Origin: Dallia pectoralis
Lineage: Eukaryota; Chordata; Actinopteri; Esociformes; Umbridae
Assembly: GCA_029465975.1 (NCBI GenBank)
Contig: CM055730.1
Coordinates: 8,979,758 to 9,043,757, forward strand
Direction: 5' to 3'
DNA: 64,000 nt
Part shown: piece after piece, positions 45,902 through 57,169 of the stretch
How the letters are laid out: every line of letters begins with the position of its first letter
Numbering within the stretch: position 1 is the stretch's first letter
The notes under the pieces: generated by a model
Seen by the model: only the letters and a program-made list of their open reading frames with translations
Databases searched by the model: none
Told to the model about the DNA's origin: nothing
Program-made: the position numbers and the translations under genes

Positions 45902-47074
45902 CGTGCTTTATTTTCAGGTTCAAGCCAAAAAAATGAAACTGTCTGCTTCATCTGTGATCTCTATGATTCTCGTCCTCAGCATCAGTCTGCCTTATTCTCC
46001 TCATGTCCTCCACGTTACAGATGTGATAATAATGTCCTCAGCATCGGTCTGCCTTATTCTCCTCATGTCCTCCACGTTACAGATGTGATAATAATGTCCT
46101 CAGCATCAGTCTGCCTTATTCTCCTCATGTCCTCCACGTTACAGATGTGATAATAATGTCCTCAGCATCAGTCTGCCTTATTCTCCTCATGTCCTCCACG
46201 TTACAGATGTGATAATAATGTCCTCAGCATCGGTCTGCCTTATTCTCCTCATGTCCTCCACGTTACAGATGTGATAATAATGTCCTCAGCATCAGTCTGC
46301 CTTATTCTCATCAGTCTCATGTCCCTCCACGTTACAGATGTGATAATAATGTCCTCAGCATCAGTCTGCCTTATTCTCCTCATGTCCTCCACGTTACAGA
46401 TGTGATAATAATGTCCTCAGCATCAGTCTGCCTTATTCTCCTCATGTCCTCCACGTTACAGATGTGATAATAATGTCCTCAGCATCAGTCTGCCTTATTC
46501 TCCTCATGTCCTCCACGTTACAGATGTGATAATAATGTCCTCAGCATCAGTCTGCCTTATTCTCCTCATGTCCTCCACGTTACAGATGTGATAATAATGT
46601 CCTCAGCATCGGTCTGCCTTATTCTCCTCATGTCCTCCACGTTACAGATGTGATAATAATGTCCTCAGCATCGGTCTGCCTTATTCTCCTCATGTCCTCC
46701 ACGTTACAGATGTGATAATAATGGTAGAACATGGTCATTTTACCCACACTTTATCTTTCCATAATGACAGGGCTCCAGCCCACATCCCAGGGGAGCCTTT
46801 TTAACCATGACTATTGCATGGGGGTGTGGATGGGATACTTTCTGTTTCTGTCCGTAACCAGAGTCTAACTGCAGGGCTGAACCCCCCCAGGCTCAGTCCT
46901 AATCAACAGGCTTTATTTGACTGACATTGTTATATGGGTTTGAGTCAAAGGTTAACTTGTTTATTCTCCCTGGTTCTCTCTGGTCTTTTTCTCTCTAATC
47001 TCTTTTCATCTCTGACTGTGTTTCAGGATTCATCCAGGAGGTTTTTATCTCCAACACGGGAGACGTCTGTCTAA
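42410..47074 (+). CDS. arhgap19: Rho GTPase-activating protein 19, complete, 11 coding exons
   Basis: ARHGAP19 stimulates GTP hydrolysis by Rho GTPases (RhoA in human work) and is linked to cytoskeletal control in mitosis. Coding exons: 42410-42444, 42772-43022, 43506-43586, 44033-44242, 44422-44648, 44738-44824, 44998-45063, 45174-45332, 45523-45618, 45731-45841, 47027-47074. Phases agree; the product is 456 aa against 494 in human. The N-terminal block has ERLRHERPLVFTEL and SNITRLIDLPGDEFAQLMGE. The RhoGAP domain spans roughly residues 100-295, with the arginine finger R131 in GLFRVPG, then FLGELPEPLLTH, NKMSALNLATMVAPH and FLIKHSQKLFR. Next come APAYIREYAQIH and ESAKKKKLIRQ, as in the family. 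The ATG sits in a strong Kozak context (A at -3, G at +4). The last exon encodes only 15 residues (DSSRRFLSPTRETSV), shorter than and diverged from the Lys-rich human tail, so the C-terminus is the least certain part. Confidence 0.95.
43065..43450 (-). mobile_element. LINE 3' end fragment in ARHGAP19 intron 2
   Basis: Starts with GTCAGAATCAGGTTTATTGA, the reverse complement of a LINE-type 3' tail (...CAATAAACCTGATTCTGAC). It contains GTGCAAATAGAGCAATGTCC, ATAGTTTAGGATGTCCA and AGAGCTAATAGTG, which match the 57290-57370 LINE copy (TAGTTATAGTTCAGGATGTCC, AGAGCTGATAGTG). It is 5'-truncated and non-coding. Confidence 0.7.
45697..45721. repeat. (GT)n in ARHGAP19 intron 9
   Basis: About 12 GT dinucleotides ending roughly 10 nt before the exon 10 acceptor at 45729-45730. 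A second (GT)n tract of similar size lies at about 45866-45902, right after the exon 10 donor, so exon 10 is bracketed by GT repeats. Confidence 0.85.
45970..46722 (+). repeat. 62-bp minisatellite with acceptor-like motif, ARHGAP19 intron 10
   Basis: Twelve units of 62 bp, each with TTATTCTCCTCATGTCCTCC then ACGTTACAG|ATGTG. The AG of the acceptor-like motif falls at 46020, 46082, 46144, 46206, 46268, 46337, 46399, 46461, 46523, 46585, 46647 and 46709; one unit carries a 7-bp insertion. The rest of the unit holds GATAATAATGTCCTCAGCAT. The genuine acceptor of the last exon is at 47025-47026 and has a different sequence, so this array is not a copy of it. Confidence 0.93.
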
Positions 47075-48460
47075 CCGTCGGCTTAACTTGTCCACAGAAA
47101 ACTCTCCTCACACTTAAGGACATCTTGTTTCCTAATATGGTTTTATCAACTGATTTAGCAAATTACACGTTAAGTATCTGAATTTATCCATGCTTACTCG
47201 ATGCAGGGTGCCAAGAACCAATTATAAATGTGATGTATTTTAAATTCATTTCATTTGAGGGAAAAAGACAACATCTTATTTCCATTTGGTCATTGAGATC
47301 AAGTAGAGTTGGCGAGACTGACTGAATCTATTTATCACAACCAAACCTCAACTCATGACTAATGGGAAAGTAGTCATATTAGTATTAGTTTGAATAGAAT
47401 TTCCTCATGTTGTTTGGTAGGTGCTTACTGGATCTCTAGGGAGTTTGATGCATTTAAAAAAAAAAAAAAGTATATATATTTCAGTAGATTGCCGTTCGAT
47501 TGACTTTGAATGTTTAAGTTATGAGTTCAGTGTCTTTTTAAATGAAATGGCTGGTATATAAGTGGTAAAGTGATGGCTGTGATTAATAATTGAATGTTAT
47601 TTAAGCTGGGAAGTGGCTGTGAGATACAGTCTAATGTGCTCCAAATGTTTAAATGCAGAGGCAGAATCGCAGTTTCGGTTCAGTTCGGTTCCGTGTTCAG
47701 ACTGCAGAGAAACGGGCGGCTGTGAGACGAGGGAGTTAGAGGGAGATTCAAGCTGATATGCAGGACTTATGACGGAGGTTTTTCCTGGGCAAACTCCATG
47801 TGTAGGAAAACCTGGTGTGCCCTGGCTGTAATGGAGGCTTCTGGGTTGGGACCAGCTATTGTGGTCTAGTGTTGTCATAGATGGTGTGAAGTCACCGTTT
47901 ATTTTCTGGGAGTGCTTCTTTTACTGAAGTCTTAATCTGTCAACGCTGTGATTCTCTATTTAAAAGGGCTATTTTTTTGTACTTTTTAGAGCATGCAATG
48001 CTTATTTCAAGGCCAGTTTTATTCGTTGGTAATTTTCTTTTCCGGTGCCTTATTTTATGGACTTTCTATTGTTATGTTGTTTGTGCTGTTACAAACCAAT
48101 ATTTTCTATGCAATCTGTGATACCATTGAATCTGATTGGGATCGGATGAAATGTTTTGATACGTTTTATGCTTCTACTGGAACTCTGTTACCTGTTCTTA
48201 ATGTCAGACATTATAAACTGGCTCGTGACCACAGATCTTTATACAAATCCTCTACTGACCATTCTGTTGAAATGTGAAAAGTGCCAGGATTTTTTTGAAC
48301 GTTTTCCTTTGTATTTCTCTTAGCTTCATTGGCATTAGCACGTCATGCACTGAGCTACAGAGCCAGGTCAGGTTGGTATATGTGAATGCTGTTGGCGTGG
48401 ACGCTGCTGATTGTTCAGCTATTCAAACACTGCCATTAAAAAGAAACAACAAACTATCAA
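47075..48460 (+). other. arhgap19: ARHGAP19 3' UTR, probable
   Basis: Sequence after the TAA at 47072-47074 is AT-rich and mostly unique, with no further homologous exon. A variant poly(A) signal ATTAAA at 48435-48440 is followed 30-45 nt later by a TGTGTG/T-rich element, so cleavage near 48460 is likely. A short A-run sits at 47457-47469. The alternative is a more distal end; another ATTAAA occurs near 49680. Confidence 0.45.
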
Positions 48461-50379
48461 ACAGACATTGAATGTGTGTTTTTTTATTGGTCTTGTGAAA
48501 TATTTGTTATGAACACTTGATTGTCTCATGTTGAAGATGTTCGTGTCAACTTGTAAACGTCAGGTGTGTAGTGAGTTCCAATTGTAACCACTAGATAGAG
48601 CTGTTGAGATGCGACGCTCAGCCTTGTGAAAGTGATGTAAAACCATTTGGATGGAAGTTGAGTTCCTTTCTTTGCTTCGAAGCAGTTCTTTAATCGTGAT
48701 AAATGACTGTGTTGGTGAAACTAATAACGTATTTTTTGTCATTGTATTTTTACATGAATAACGGAATTAGGTTTTGGTAATATTTTTCTACACAGTCGGG
48801 ATGACAATTTCAATGTGTACATGACAAAACAATACAATACAATATTTTTTCTCGAAGTCAAAAACTTTAGCAGTTTGTTCATTAATTACAGTGTGCCATT
48901 TCAGTCTTAGCTTCGGGAACGTGAGAGATGATGCCGTGATTTTACACATGTTCTTTAGTTTGATTTCCAGTGTTTTATTCTTGGCATGTTGTGTCTACAT
49001 TTGATTCTCTCCCCGTGGTTGCTCTGTGAGGAGAGTGCTTTGTAAGAGACATGGACACGAAGCAATGAAGTCCCCTGCTGTGCCGAGAATTGGAATGTGT
49101 TACATCTGTTGTTGCCTATTGGACATTATAAAGGTATCGTGTGTGTGTGTACTGTATATACGGATATAGTATGTAGAACATGGAGTATCTCTCAGGTTTT
49201 GTAATTACATGACATCCATTCTCCGAATTCCATTCCTTGCTACTGTATATAGTTACCAGCTCATCATCAGGGTTGTGTTTACAGTGATTTCTCCAGACCG
49301 TACCGTTCTAACAGACACGACTAGTCAAGCATTTTCTGAGATGCACGCAGGGCCATTCCTAACTCCCAGAACTAAACCCCATACATTTTCCAAGAACAGG
49401 ATACACAGTTGAATTTGAAAAATGAATCTTCACACCGCAGATCTGAATTATGTTCAAAACTAAATCTGCACGAGGCTTGTCGTTCCTTGAATGTATAATG
49501 TCATTGGATGGGATTGGTGGCACACCAACGGCTGTGTTCTGGGGGTCTGTGTGTGTATGTGTTTTGTGCGTTGAAAGGAAGGTCTACAAACCACTGACTC
49601 ATTTACTGACTTGGATGGATGTGTCTTTTTTCTTCTGTTCACTCTAGTCAGCCAGAGCTTATGTTGAGACGGTTTCACTATTAAAGATATTAACCGGAGA
49701 GTGTGACAGTGAGCTGTGTGTAGCCGGAGCACAGCCAGGCCAAGTAGAGGCCAGCCAAGCCGGTGGTGTATTTAAACCAGAGGTGTTTATTTCATTGTGT
49801 GGGGAGAGGTTGGAGTCTAACCACCACTACGGGTTTTAACAGTCAGACCACTAATGTCCAAGTCGTTACTAGGTGATGTCAGCAATGTGAACGCTGTTTG
49901 TATGTACTTGTATTCACACAGAGATGCGTGCAGGCACACACACACACACAGTTTATTGGGATGTGTGAGACCATCACCCGGGGACAGGGTTGAACAGTGT
50001 CACAGGTTACTGGTCTACAGGGACAGACTGCTGGCAAGACTGGGACCCAGAGAACAGACGGCAGGGAGAGAACGAAAGGCAATAGAGAGACTCGTGAAGG
50101 TGAGAATCGTCAGAGGAAATCAGTTGAGAGATTGAGATTAAACATTTCGATCCAATTCACCCAGTTGTATTCTGAAGACGAGTTCTAATCGACATTTGAA
50201 AGAGGGAATAAGAGTTCAGGCTGGGTTCTATCTCTGTGTGTGTGTGCGTGTGTGTGTGTGTGCATGTGTGTGTGTGTGTGTGTGTGTGGTGTAAGGAGGT
50301 AGGGATCAGGGGGAGGGGTGGAGTTGGGGGTCTGCTATTTGTAGATCCTTGTGATGGATGACTGCTGTGTGTGTTTTTT
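48461..50379. other. ARHGAP19-SLIT1 intergenic spacer
   Basis: No coding homology seen. The stretch contains low-complexity (CA)n/(GT)n near 49936-49950 and 50236-50288, and otherwise unique AT-rich sequence. Together with the ARHGAP19 3' UTR it separates the two genes by about 3.7 kb (stop to start). SLIT1 regulatory sequence and upstream untranslated exon sequence may lie in its distal part. Confidence 0.5.
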
Positions 50380-50814
50380 TCATTCTGCTCGTTCCCCGTT
50401 CCCCCTCTCTTCAGACAAGCAGAGCAGGACGGAGAGAGAGAAGAGAGACGCAAGCGAACGAGTGCAGACCAGAACAACTCCACAAAGACAGGAGAGAGGT
50501 GGATAGTTTTCTTTGCAAGGAACGGAGGAGAGGGAAAAAAAGAAACCAAGCCTTTCAGAACACCAACAAGAGGAGAAATTCCAGACTGCAGCACAATTAA
50601 AACATCTTGTTTGCCATCTGAGGACAGTTCTCATTCATACCCCCGTTTTAGGTTGCAACAGTAAAAACAAAAAATCTCATTCTAGAAGAGCTTGTAGAAA
50701 ACTTGTAGATTCTTGTAGCCATTCAGAATCTGCAGACAGTATCAGAAAGGAAGAAAAAGGACGCCTTTTTTGGATCCAGGTTTTCAGAAGCTAGAGGCTG
50801 CAGTCGTGGAGACC
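50380..50814 (+). promoter_or_regulatory. slit1: Probable SLIT1 5' UTR / promoter region
   Basis: Purine-rich sequence with AGAGAGAAGAGAGACG-like tracts and few repeats precedes the first SLIT1 ATG. No TATA box or canonical initiator is convincing. Its position immediately before exon 1 and the lack of an obvious acceptor close to the ATG suggest that it is transcribed leader, with the start site unresolved. Confidence 0.35.
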
Positions 50815-51017
50815 ATGCCCGGGAGCGGAGCTTGTTCTGGGGCAGGCATGGGGAGGTTGCCTTGGTACTGGCCATGTGTGTTGGTCCTCTGTGCCCTGGT
50901 AACAGGCTATGCCAGCGCTTGCCCTGCCCTATGTACTTGCAGTGGCACCACTGTGGATTGCCATGGGCTGGGCATTAAAACCATGCCCCGGAATATACCC
51001 CGCAATACAGAGAGACT
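50815..51017 (+). CDS. slit1: SLIT1, first coding exon (5' part only)
   Basis: Slit proteins are secreted axon-guidance ligands for Robo receptors. This exon starts at an ATG (MPGSGACSG), has a hydrophobic core (WPCVLVLCALVTGYASA) and a predicted signal cleavage after residue 35. The first LRR N-terminal cap follows as CPALCTCSGTTVDCHG with the CX3CXCX6C cysteine spacing (C36, C40, C42, C49), and the exon ends IPRNTERL. The split leucine codon CT|G and donor GTGAGT match Slit exon 1. PALCTC and GTTVD favour SLIT1 over SLIT2/SLIT3, and adjacency to ARHGAP19 supports this. No second exon (ELNGNNIT-like) was found downstream, so intron 1 runs off the window and the gene is incomplete. A second in-frame Met lies at residue 12. 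Confidence 0.92.
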
Positions 51018-51569
51018 GTGAGTATCTGCTTCGAGATGAAACCATACCTGTGTGTGTGTGTGTGTATGTGTAATTTATTTCCACATCCCTGGTTTTTTGT
51101 GTGTGTGTGTGTGTGTGTGTGTCAGGGGTTCCGTGCATTACTTGAAAGTGAGAGAACAATAGCCCTGTCTTTGCGTGGGCGGCTGTGTGTCCGTGTGCGT
51201 ACATATGTAGGTTTGTGCGTGTTTAGCTGTGCCATTCCAGTCAGGTACAAATAGTCACATGGGACTGGACAATCTGGAGCAGATGGACGTTGTTCACGTG
51301 CGTTTATCATTTACATGGCGGGCGCTGGTTGACTGAGGGTGTGTGTCTGTGTACATATGCTCACAAACACATTCTGGGTACTAATGACTTTTACAATGAA
51401 ATGGTTCTCGAGCAATAAAGTTTATTGGCTAATAGAATGTACGAGCTGATTAGATCAATAATTAATGTGGTGGTTGTAAACTTGCGCATTTATGCTACGT
51501 TTCACTGCACTGCTTAACATGTTTAATATTCTCCATCTCAAAACAAGGATTTGTTCATTTTACTCTCTG

Positions 51570-51951
51570 TTGAGAAGATATATATAGAGATGTTAGTCCA
51601 GGTTCTGTTGATAAGAGATATATAGAGATGTTAGTCCAGGTTCTGTTGATAAGAGATACATAGTAATGTTGGTCCAGGTTCTGTTGATAAGAGATATATA
51701 GAGATGTTAGTCCAGGTTATGTTGATAAGAGATAAATAGAGATGTTAGTCCAGGTTCTGTTGATAAGAGATAAATAGAGATGTTAGTCCAGGTTCTGTTG
51801 ATAAGATATACATAGAGATGTTAGTCCAGGTTCTGTTGATAAGATATACATAGAGATGTTAGTCCAGGTTCTGTTGATAAGAGATACATAGAGATGTTAG
51901 TCCAGGTTCTGTTGATAAGAGATATATAGAGATGTTAGTCCAGGTTCTGTT
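51570..51951. repeat. 38-bp minisatellite, about 10 copies
   Basis: Units contain AGAGATGTTAGTCCAGGTTC and TGTTGATAAGAGATA with variants at the ATATAT/ACAT/AAAT end. Confidence 0.95.
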
Positions 51952-52959
51952 GGTTTGGGTACATGGTTAATTCTCCCGATAATATCTGGTCTCTACTCCC
52001 TCACTCCCTTTCTTTCCCCTTTCATCTCTCTCTCTCCCTCTCACTGTCCCTCTCGTTTTCTCTTGCGTTTTCGTGCTCTCTGTCCATCTCCCCATCTCTA
52101 TTTCTCTGCACTGGAGCTTCCTCCTTGTTAAATCTGGTCCTGCAGAGCGTCCTGCCTGTGAAAAGATCTGCTAGACGTCTCGTAAGAGGAAAGAGAGAGT
52201 GCTGGGAGATTCCCTCGGAATCTCTGTAAAACGGTGGTGTGGAGATGAGAGGGGAAATAGATTGTTTCAGATTCTAGAATAGCACAGATGAATAAAACAT
52301 GTTGTGTGCATGCAGGAACCAACACAGAGACAGGAGCACTGGTATCAGGAGAAAGATTCCCAGAACAGGAGGCTTAAAACTCACTGCATATTTCATCCGG
52401 TCCATATTTAATTTCTAAGAACACCTTTTTGGACTTGGTTGCATGTCAGGAATGCTTGTATGCATAAGTTGTAGGAGGAAACAAGTGATTTTGTGATTTG
52501 AATGAATGGTGGTTCACGCGGAAGTGACACAGTTAAACGGAGGTGTATTTTCATGTGTTCGTTTATAGACGGTAAAGCGATACAAAGGATGCCTGTTTCT
52601 CTGTTAATGCTTCGTTCTGTTCATATCTAGGTGCTCATTCGTCTTTTGCGGTTTAGGTGTATATGTTGTTATAGGTTGTGCAAAGATTTGCGTAATTTGG
52701 CGTAGAGTTTTCTCTGTGTGTGTGTGTTTAGTTTATATTGAAGGTTCTTTGTGTCCGTGAAGAGTTTTGTTCACAGCATAAGCTCTACATACTCCACGGC
52801 AATAATATAAAGTGATTCACTAGTCTGGTGCCTCACCCCAGGCTGAAGGTTTGAATGCTCTGAATAAGGTTAATATTTGTGCGGTTCTGAAGAGAGAAAC
52901 CTCTGTAGATGGCCACTGCAACTTTCCACTGACTTAAAAGGAAGAGAAGAGGAACAGGA

Positions 52960-53315
52960 TAAGTGATACGGTGTAGAGTGGATAAGGGGATGAGAAAGTG
53001 CGTAGAGAGAGGAGGAATTAGATGGACAGGGTGTCAGGAGAGGGGAGAAAGTGCGTAGAGAGGGGAGGAATTAGATGGACAGGGTGTCAGGAGAGGGGAG
53101 AAAGTGCGTAGAGAGAGGAGGAATTAGATGGACAGGGTGTAATGAGAGGGGAGAAAGTGCGTAGAGAGAGGAGGAATTAGATGGACAGGGTGTAATGAGT
53201 GGGGAGAAAGTGTGTAGAGAGGGGAGGAATTAGATGGACAGGGTGTAATGAGTGGGGAGAAAGTGTGTAGAGAGGGGAGGAATTAGATGGACAGGGTGTA
53301 ATGAGAGGGGAGAGA
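52960..53315. repeat. About 53-bp purine-rich minisatellite, 6-7 copies
   Basis: Units share GGAATTAGATGGACAGGGTG and GGGGAGAAAGTGCGTAGAGA; variants alternate TGTCAGGAGAGG, TGTAATGAGAGG and TGTAATGAGTGG. Confidence 0.93.
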
Positions 53316-53394
53316 AGGAAAGGGACACAGCCTGTCTGGACGGGGTTTAAAGGGCCAATCTTTGGACAGCTGGGTGGTTTGGGTGAAATGTATG

Positions 53395-53420
53395 TACGTT
53401 TGTGTGTGTGCGTATGTGTG

Positions 53421-53452
<32 letters not shown>
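53395..53452. repeat. (GT)n microsatellite
   Basis: Interrupted GT tract (GTGTGTGCGTATGTGTGCC) then about 15 pure GT units. Confidence 0.93.
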
Positions 53453-53453
<1 letters not shown>

Positions 53454-53749
53454 CTCGGGGGAGGTGTTGACAGTAGCTCCAGAATCCCATTTACACTTGT
53501 CAATGTGGCTTTGGATCAAGCCTCACCTCTGACCTCCTGATATAGTGTCTGTAATGGGGGTCACCGCCAGTCAGCCCAGTTCAAATCCCACCACCGTTCA
53601 CACACACACACACCTTCTCCTACCGTTGCTAGTTGGTCTCTGACCTGAGATCTATTACTTGTCCACCTCGCAGACAATGGCCAGTATTTAGGTGCATAGA
53701 TGCCAGAAGAAGGCAATACGTGGTCAAATGTTAAGACCTCCTTCCAACA

Positions 53750-55335
53750 CACAGCTCATACATACAGTCCAATAAGGAGACAGACATGTACCACCCCCCC
53801 CATACACAGCTCATACATACAGTCCAATAAGTAGACATACATTTACCCCCCATACACAGCTCATACATACAGTCCAATAAGTAGACATACATTTACCCCC
53901 CATACACAGCTCATACATACAGTCCAATAAGTAGACATACATTTACCCCCCCCATACACAGCTCATACATACAGTCACATAAGTAGACATACATTTACCC
54001 CCATACACAGCTCGTACATACAGTCCAATAAGGACACAGACATTTACCCCCCATACACAGCTCATACATACAGTCCAATAAGGACACAGACATTTACCCC
54101 CCCATACACAGCTCATACAAACAGTCCAATAAGGACACAGACATTTACCCCCCCCATACACAGCTCATACATACAGTCCAATAAGTAGACAGACATTTAG
54201 CCCCCCCCCAATACACAGCTCATACATACAGTCCAATAAGGACACAGATATTTAGCCCCCCCATACACAGCTTGTACATACAGTCCAATAAGGAGACAGA
54301 CATTTAGCCCCCCATACACAGCTCGTACATACAGTCCAATAAGGACACAGACATTTACCCCCCCCATACACAGCTCATACATACAGTCCAATAAGGAGAC
54401 AGACATTTACCCCCCCCCATACACAGCTCATACATACAGTCACATAAGTAGACATACATTTACCCCCACATACACAGCTCGTACATACAGTCCAATAAGG
54501 ACACAGACATTTAACCCCCCCCAATACACAGCACATACATACAGTCCAATAAGGACACAGACATTTACCCCCATACACAGCTCATACAAACAGTCCAATA
54601 AGGACACAGACATTTACCCCCCATACACAGCTCATACATACAGTCCAATAAGTAGACAGACATTTAGCCCCCCAATACACAGCTCATACATACAGTCCAA
54701 TAAGGACACAGATATTTAGCCCCCCATACACAGCTTGTACATACAGTCCAATAAGGAGACAGACATTTAGCCCCCATACACAGCTCGTACATACAGTCCA
54801 ATAAGGACACAGACATTTACCCCCCATACACAGCTCATACATACAGTCCAATAAGGAGACAGACATTTACCCCCCCCCCATACACAGCTCGTACATACAG
54901 TCCAATAAGGAGACAGACATTTACCCCCCCATACACAGCTCATACATACAGTCCAATAAGGACACAGACATTTACCCCCCCCATACACAGCTCATACATA
55001 CAGTACAATAAGGACACAGACATTTACCCCCCCATACACAGCTCATACATACAGTACAATAAGGACACAGACATTTACCCCCCCCATACACAGCTCATAC
55101 AAACAGTCCAACAACTGGACAGCCATTTAGGCCCCCATCCCCTATTACACAGCTCATACATACAGTACAATAAGGACACAGACATTTACCCCCCCATACA
55201 CAGCTCATACATACAGTACAATAAGGACACAGACATTTACCCCCCCATACACAGCTCATACATACAGTCCAACAACTGGACAGCCATTTAGGCCCCCCAT
55301 CCCCTATTACACAGCTCATACATATAGTCCAATAA
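53750..55335. repeat. About 50-bp minisatellite with C-tracts, about 31 copies
   Basis: Units contain CATACACAGCTCATACATAC, AGTCCAATAAGGACACAGAC and ATTTA followed by 5-9 C. Variants (AGTAGACATAC, AGATATTTAGC, CAGCTTGTAC, CACATAAG) recur in the same order about 465 bp apart, showing a higher-order duplication. A degraded continuation lies near 55515-55575. Confidence 0.95.
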
Positions 55336-55844
55336 GAACACAGAGCTCATATCTACAGTCCGATAACTAGACAGACCCCCCCCTCCATGTGTTTTGGTCA
55401 TTTTTTTGTCTCATGCTGCCCATACAGAATATCATGAATAACACGTGTCTGCTCTATAACGGGTGGTTTTACACGGGATCAACACACGTGAGTCAAACAG
55501 ACTCCCCGTCTTCTCAACATATAGTCCAATAAGAACACAGAGCTCATATATACAGTCCGATAACTAGACAGACCGGGGAACACCCTCTGAATGGTCGTCG
55601 TCACAACATTAAACATTCCTCAAAAATCTAAAAGCATGAATGAACGTCAGACGGTAAGCACGGGGAAACCTGCTTTTGTCCTCCAAAAGTGAAATTATGT
55701 ATTCATGGTCTTCTCTGGCCGCAGGGCTGCGAGGGTGGCGGCTGTCTCCCTCCATCTTTTGTCAGGAGGTGGTAATCCCTTCATTGCTGATTAACACCTC
55801 TATCTCTGCCAAACGCTCCCAACCTCCATCACCCCCCATTCACA

Positions 55845-55890
<46 letters not shown>
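55845..55890. repeat. (CT)n microsatellite
   Basis: About 21 CT dinucleotides. Confidence 0.95.
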
Positions 55891-55893
<3 letters not shown>

Positions 55894-56175
55894 CACGAGG
55901 AGGAAATGATGGATCTGAAGCGCAGAGGATTGTCACTTACACCAGCTGTTGTGTGGTGGTGCTCACACAAACATGCATGAACATGTCTGCACACACACAG
56001 ACACACAGATACACACACACACAATCACGCAACGCTACAAGCCCGGCAAAACCCTTGCCTTCAATGCTTCTAAGTACCCCCACACAAACCTGATCAATAA
56101 TTTATGATTTAACACAAGCATATACACAAGCATATACAAACATGGGCATATGTACACACCATTGCACACATTCAA

Positions 56176-56222
56176 ACTGCACACACACACACGCACGCAC
56201 ACACACACACACACACACACAA
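56176..56222. repeat. (CA)n microsatellite
   Basis: About 20 CA dinucleotides with CGCACGCA interruptions; further short CA tracts at 55990-56025 and 56330-56350, and a short (CAGT)n at 56350-56377. Confidence 0.9.
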
Positions 56223-57169
56223 TTTATATGGAACATAGGCCTGTCTGGTCAAACAGCCACTGTTTCTGAGCAGAGCAATCTATGTAATAAAATACTTTTC
56301 CGCTGGCACTTAATCACCACCCTTGTGACACACACGCACACGCACACGTCAGTCACTCAGTCAGTCAGTCAGTCAGTGCTGATCAAAGCCCAATGCATTG
56401 GTCGACATCTGTCATACAGGGCCAGAGATATGTGTTCAACAGCAGAGATGAAGAATATGTTTTCTTTTCCAAACGGAGGTACTAAAACCACATTTGAAGT
56501 CTATTGGTCGCATGTGGAAATCAGTCAAAACTCTGGTGTTGATAGCAGCCCGCTTCAAATATCGTAAACCATTAAAACCATGTGTGGCAACTTCAGCTCC
56601 TGTCACCAAGTCTGTGACTGTGTTTCTGCTTGGGGGTGCCTCCTGTAGCGCAGAAGGGAACCCCAAAAAGACCCGCAAACTGTGAACACGGGTCCGTTTT
56701 TCCTCAGAAGTCGGCCTGTGTACATCAACAGAATTCATTTCATTAACAGCAGACGTCAACAATTGAAGAAATATCAAAGCTAGCCAACCGGGTTCTCTGA
56801 TTGGAGGGATAAGAGCGAGGCACTTCTATCATACGAGGAACTAATCATAAACACACGAGCGTTGTTAAAAGATGAATCCAATTATCCTTTGTCCAACATT
56901 GTGGCCGAGGTCGCCTTTCTAGCCGGCCACAGGATGTCAACTCAGCAGAGAAATATTAAAGCAGCATGGCTAGCAATGACAACAAGGTTTCACGTTACGG
57001 TTGTTTGCCTAATAATAGTTTCGGAAGTTTATGTCTGATGCTAAATATTTGCCGGCTGGTTAGTAAATAGGATTACAAATATGAAAACAACTCACCACTA
57101 TTTTGTTTTCAGACATTATGTTTAGGTCATGGCGAATAGCTAAGGAGATTCCGTGACCACTGAATTTAC

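Noticed and set aside
47993..48277. 94-codon frame with hydrophobic segment downstream of ARHGAP19
   Set aside because: Lies in the probable ARHGAP19 3' UTR, AT-rich, no homology and no independent promoter evidence.
52120..52230. Exon-like stretch (CCTGCAG acceptor, later GTGGTG) as a candidate SLIT1 exon 2
   Set aside because: The translation lacks leucine-rich-repeat spacing and the ELNGNN-type start expected of Slit exon 2; the donor is weak.
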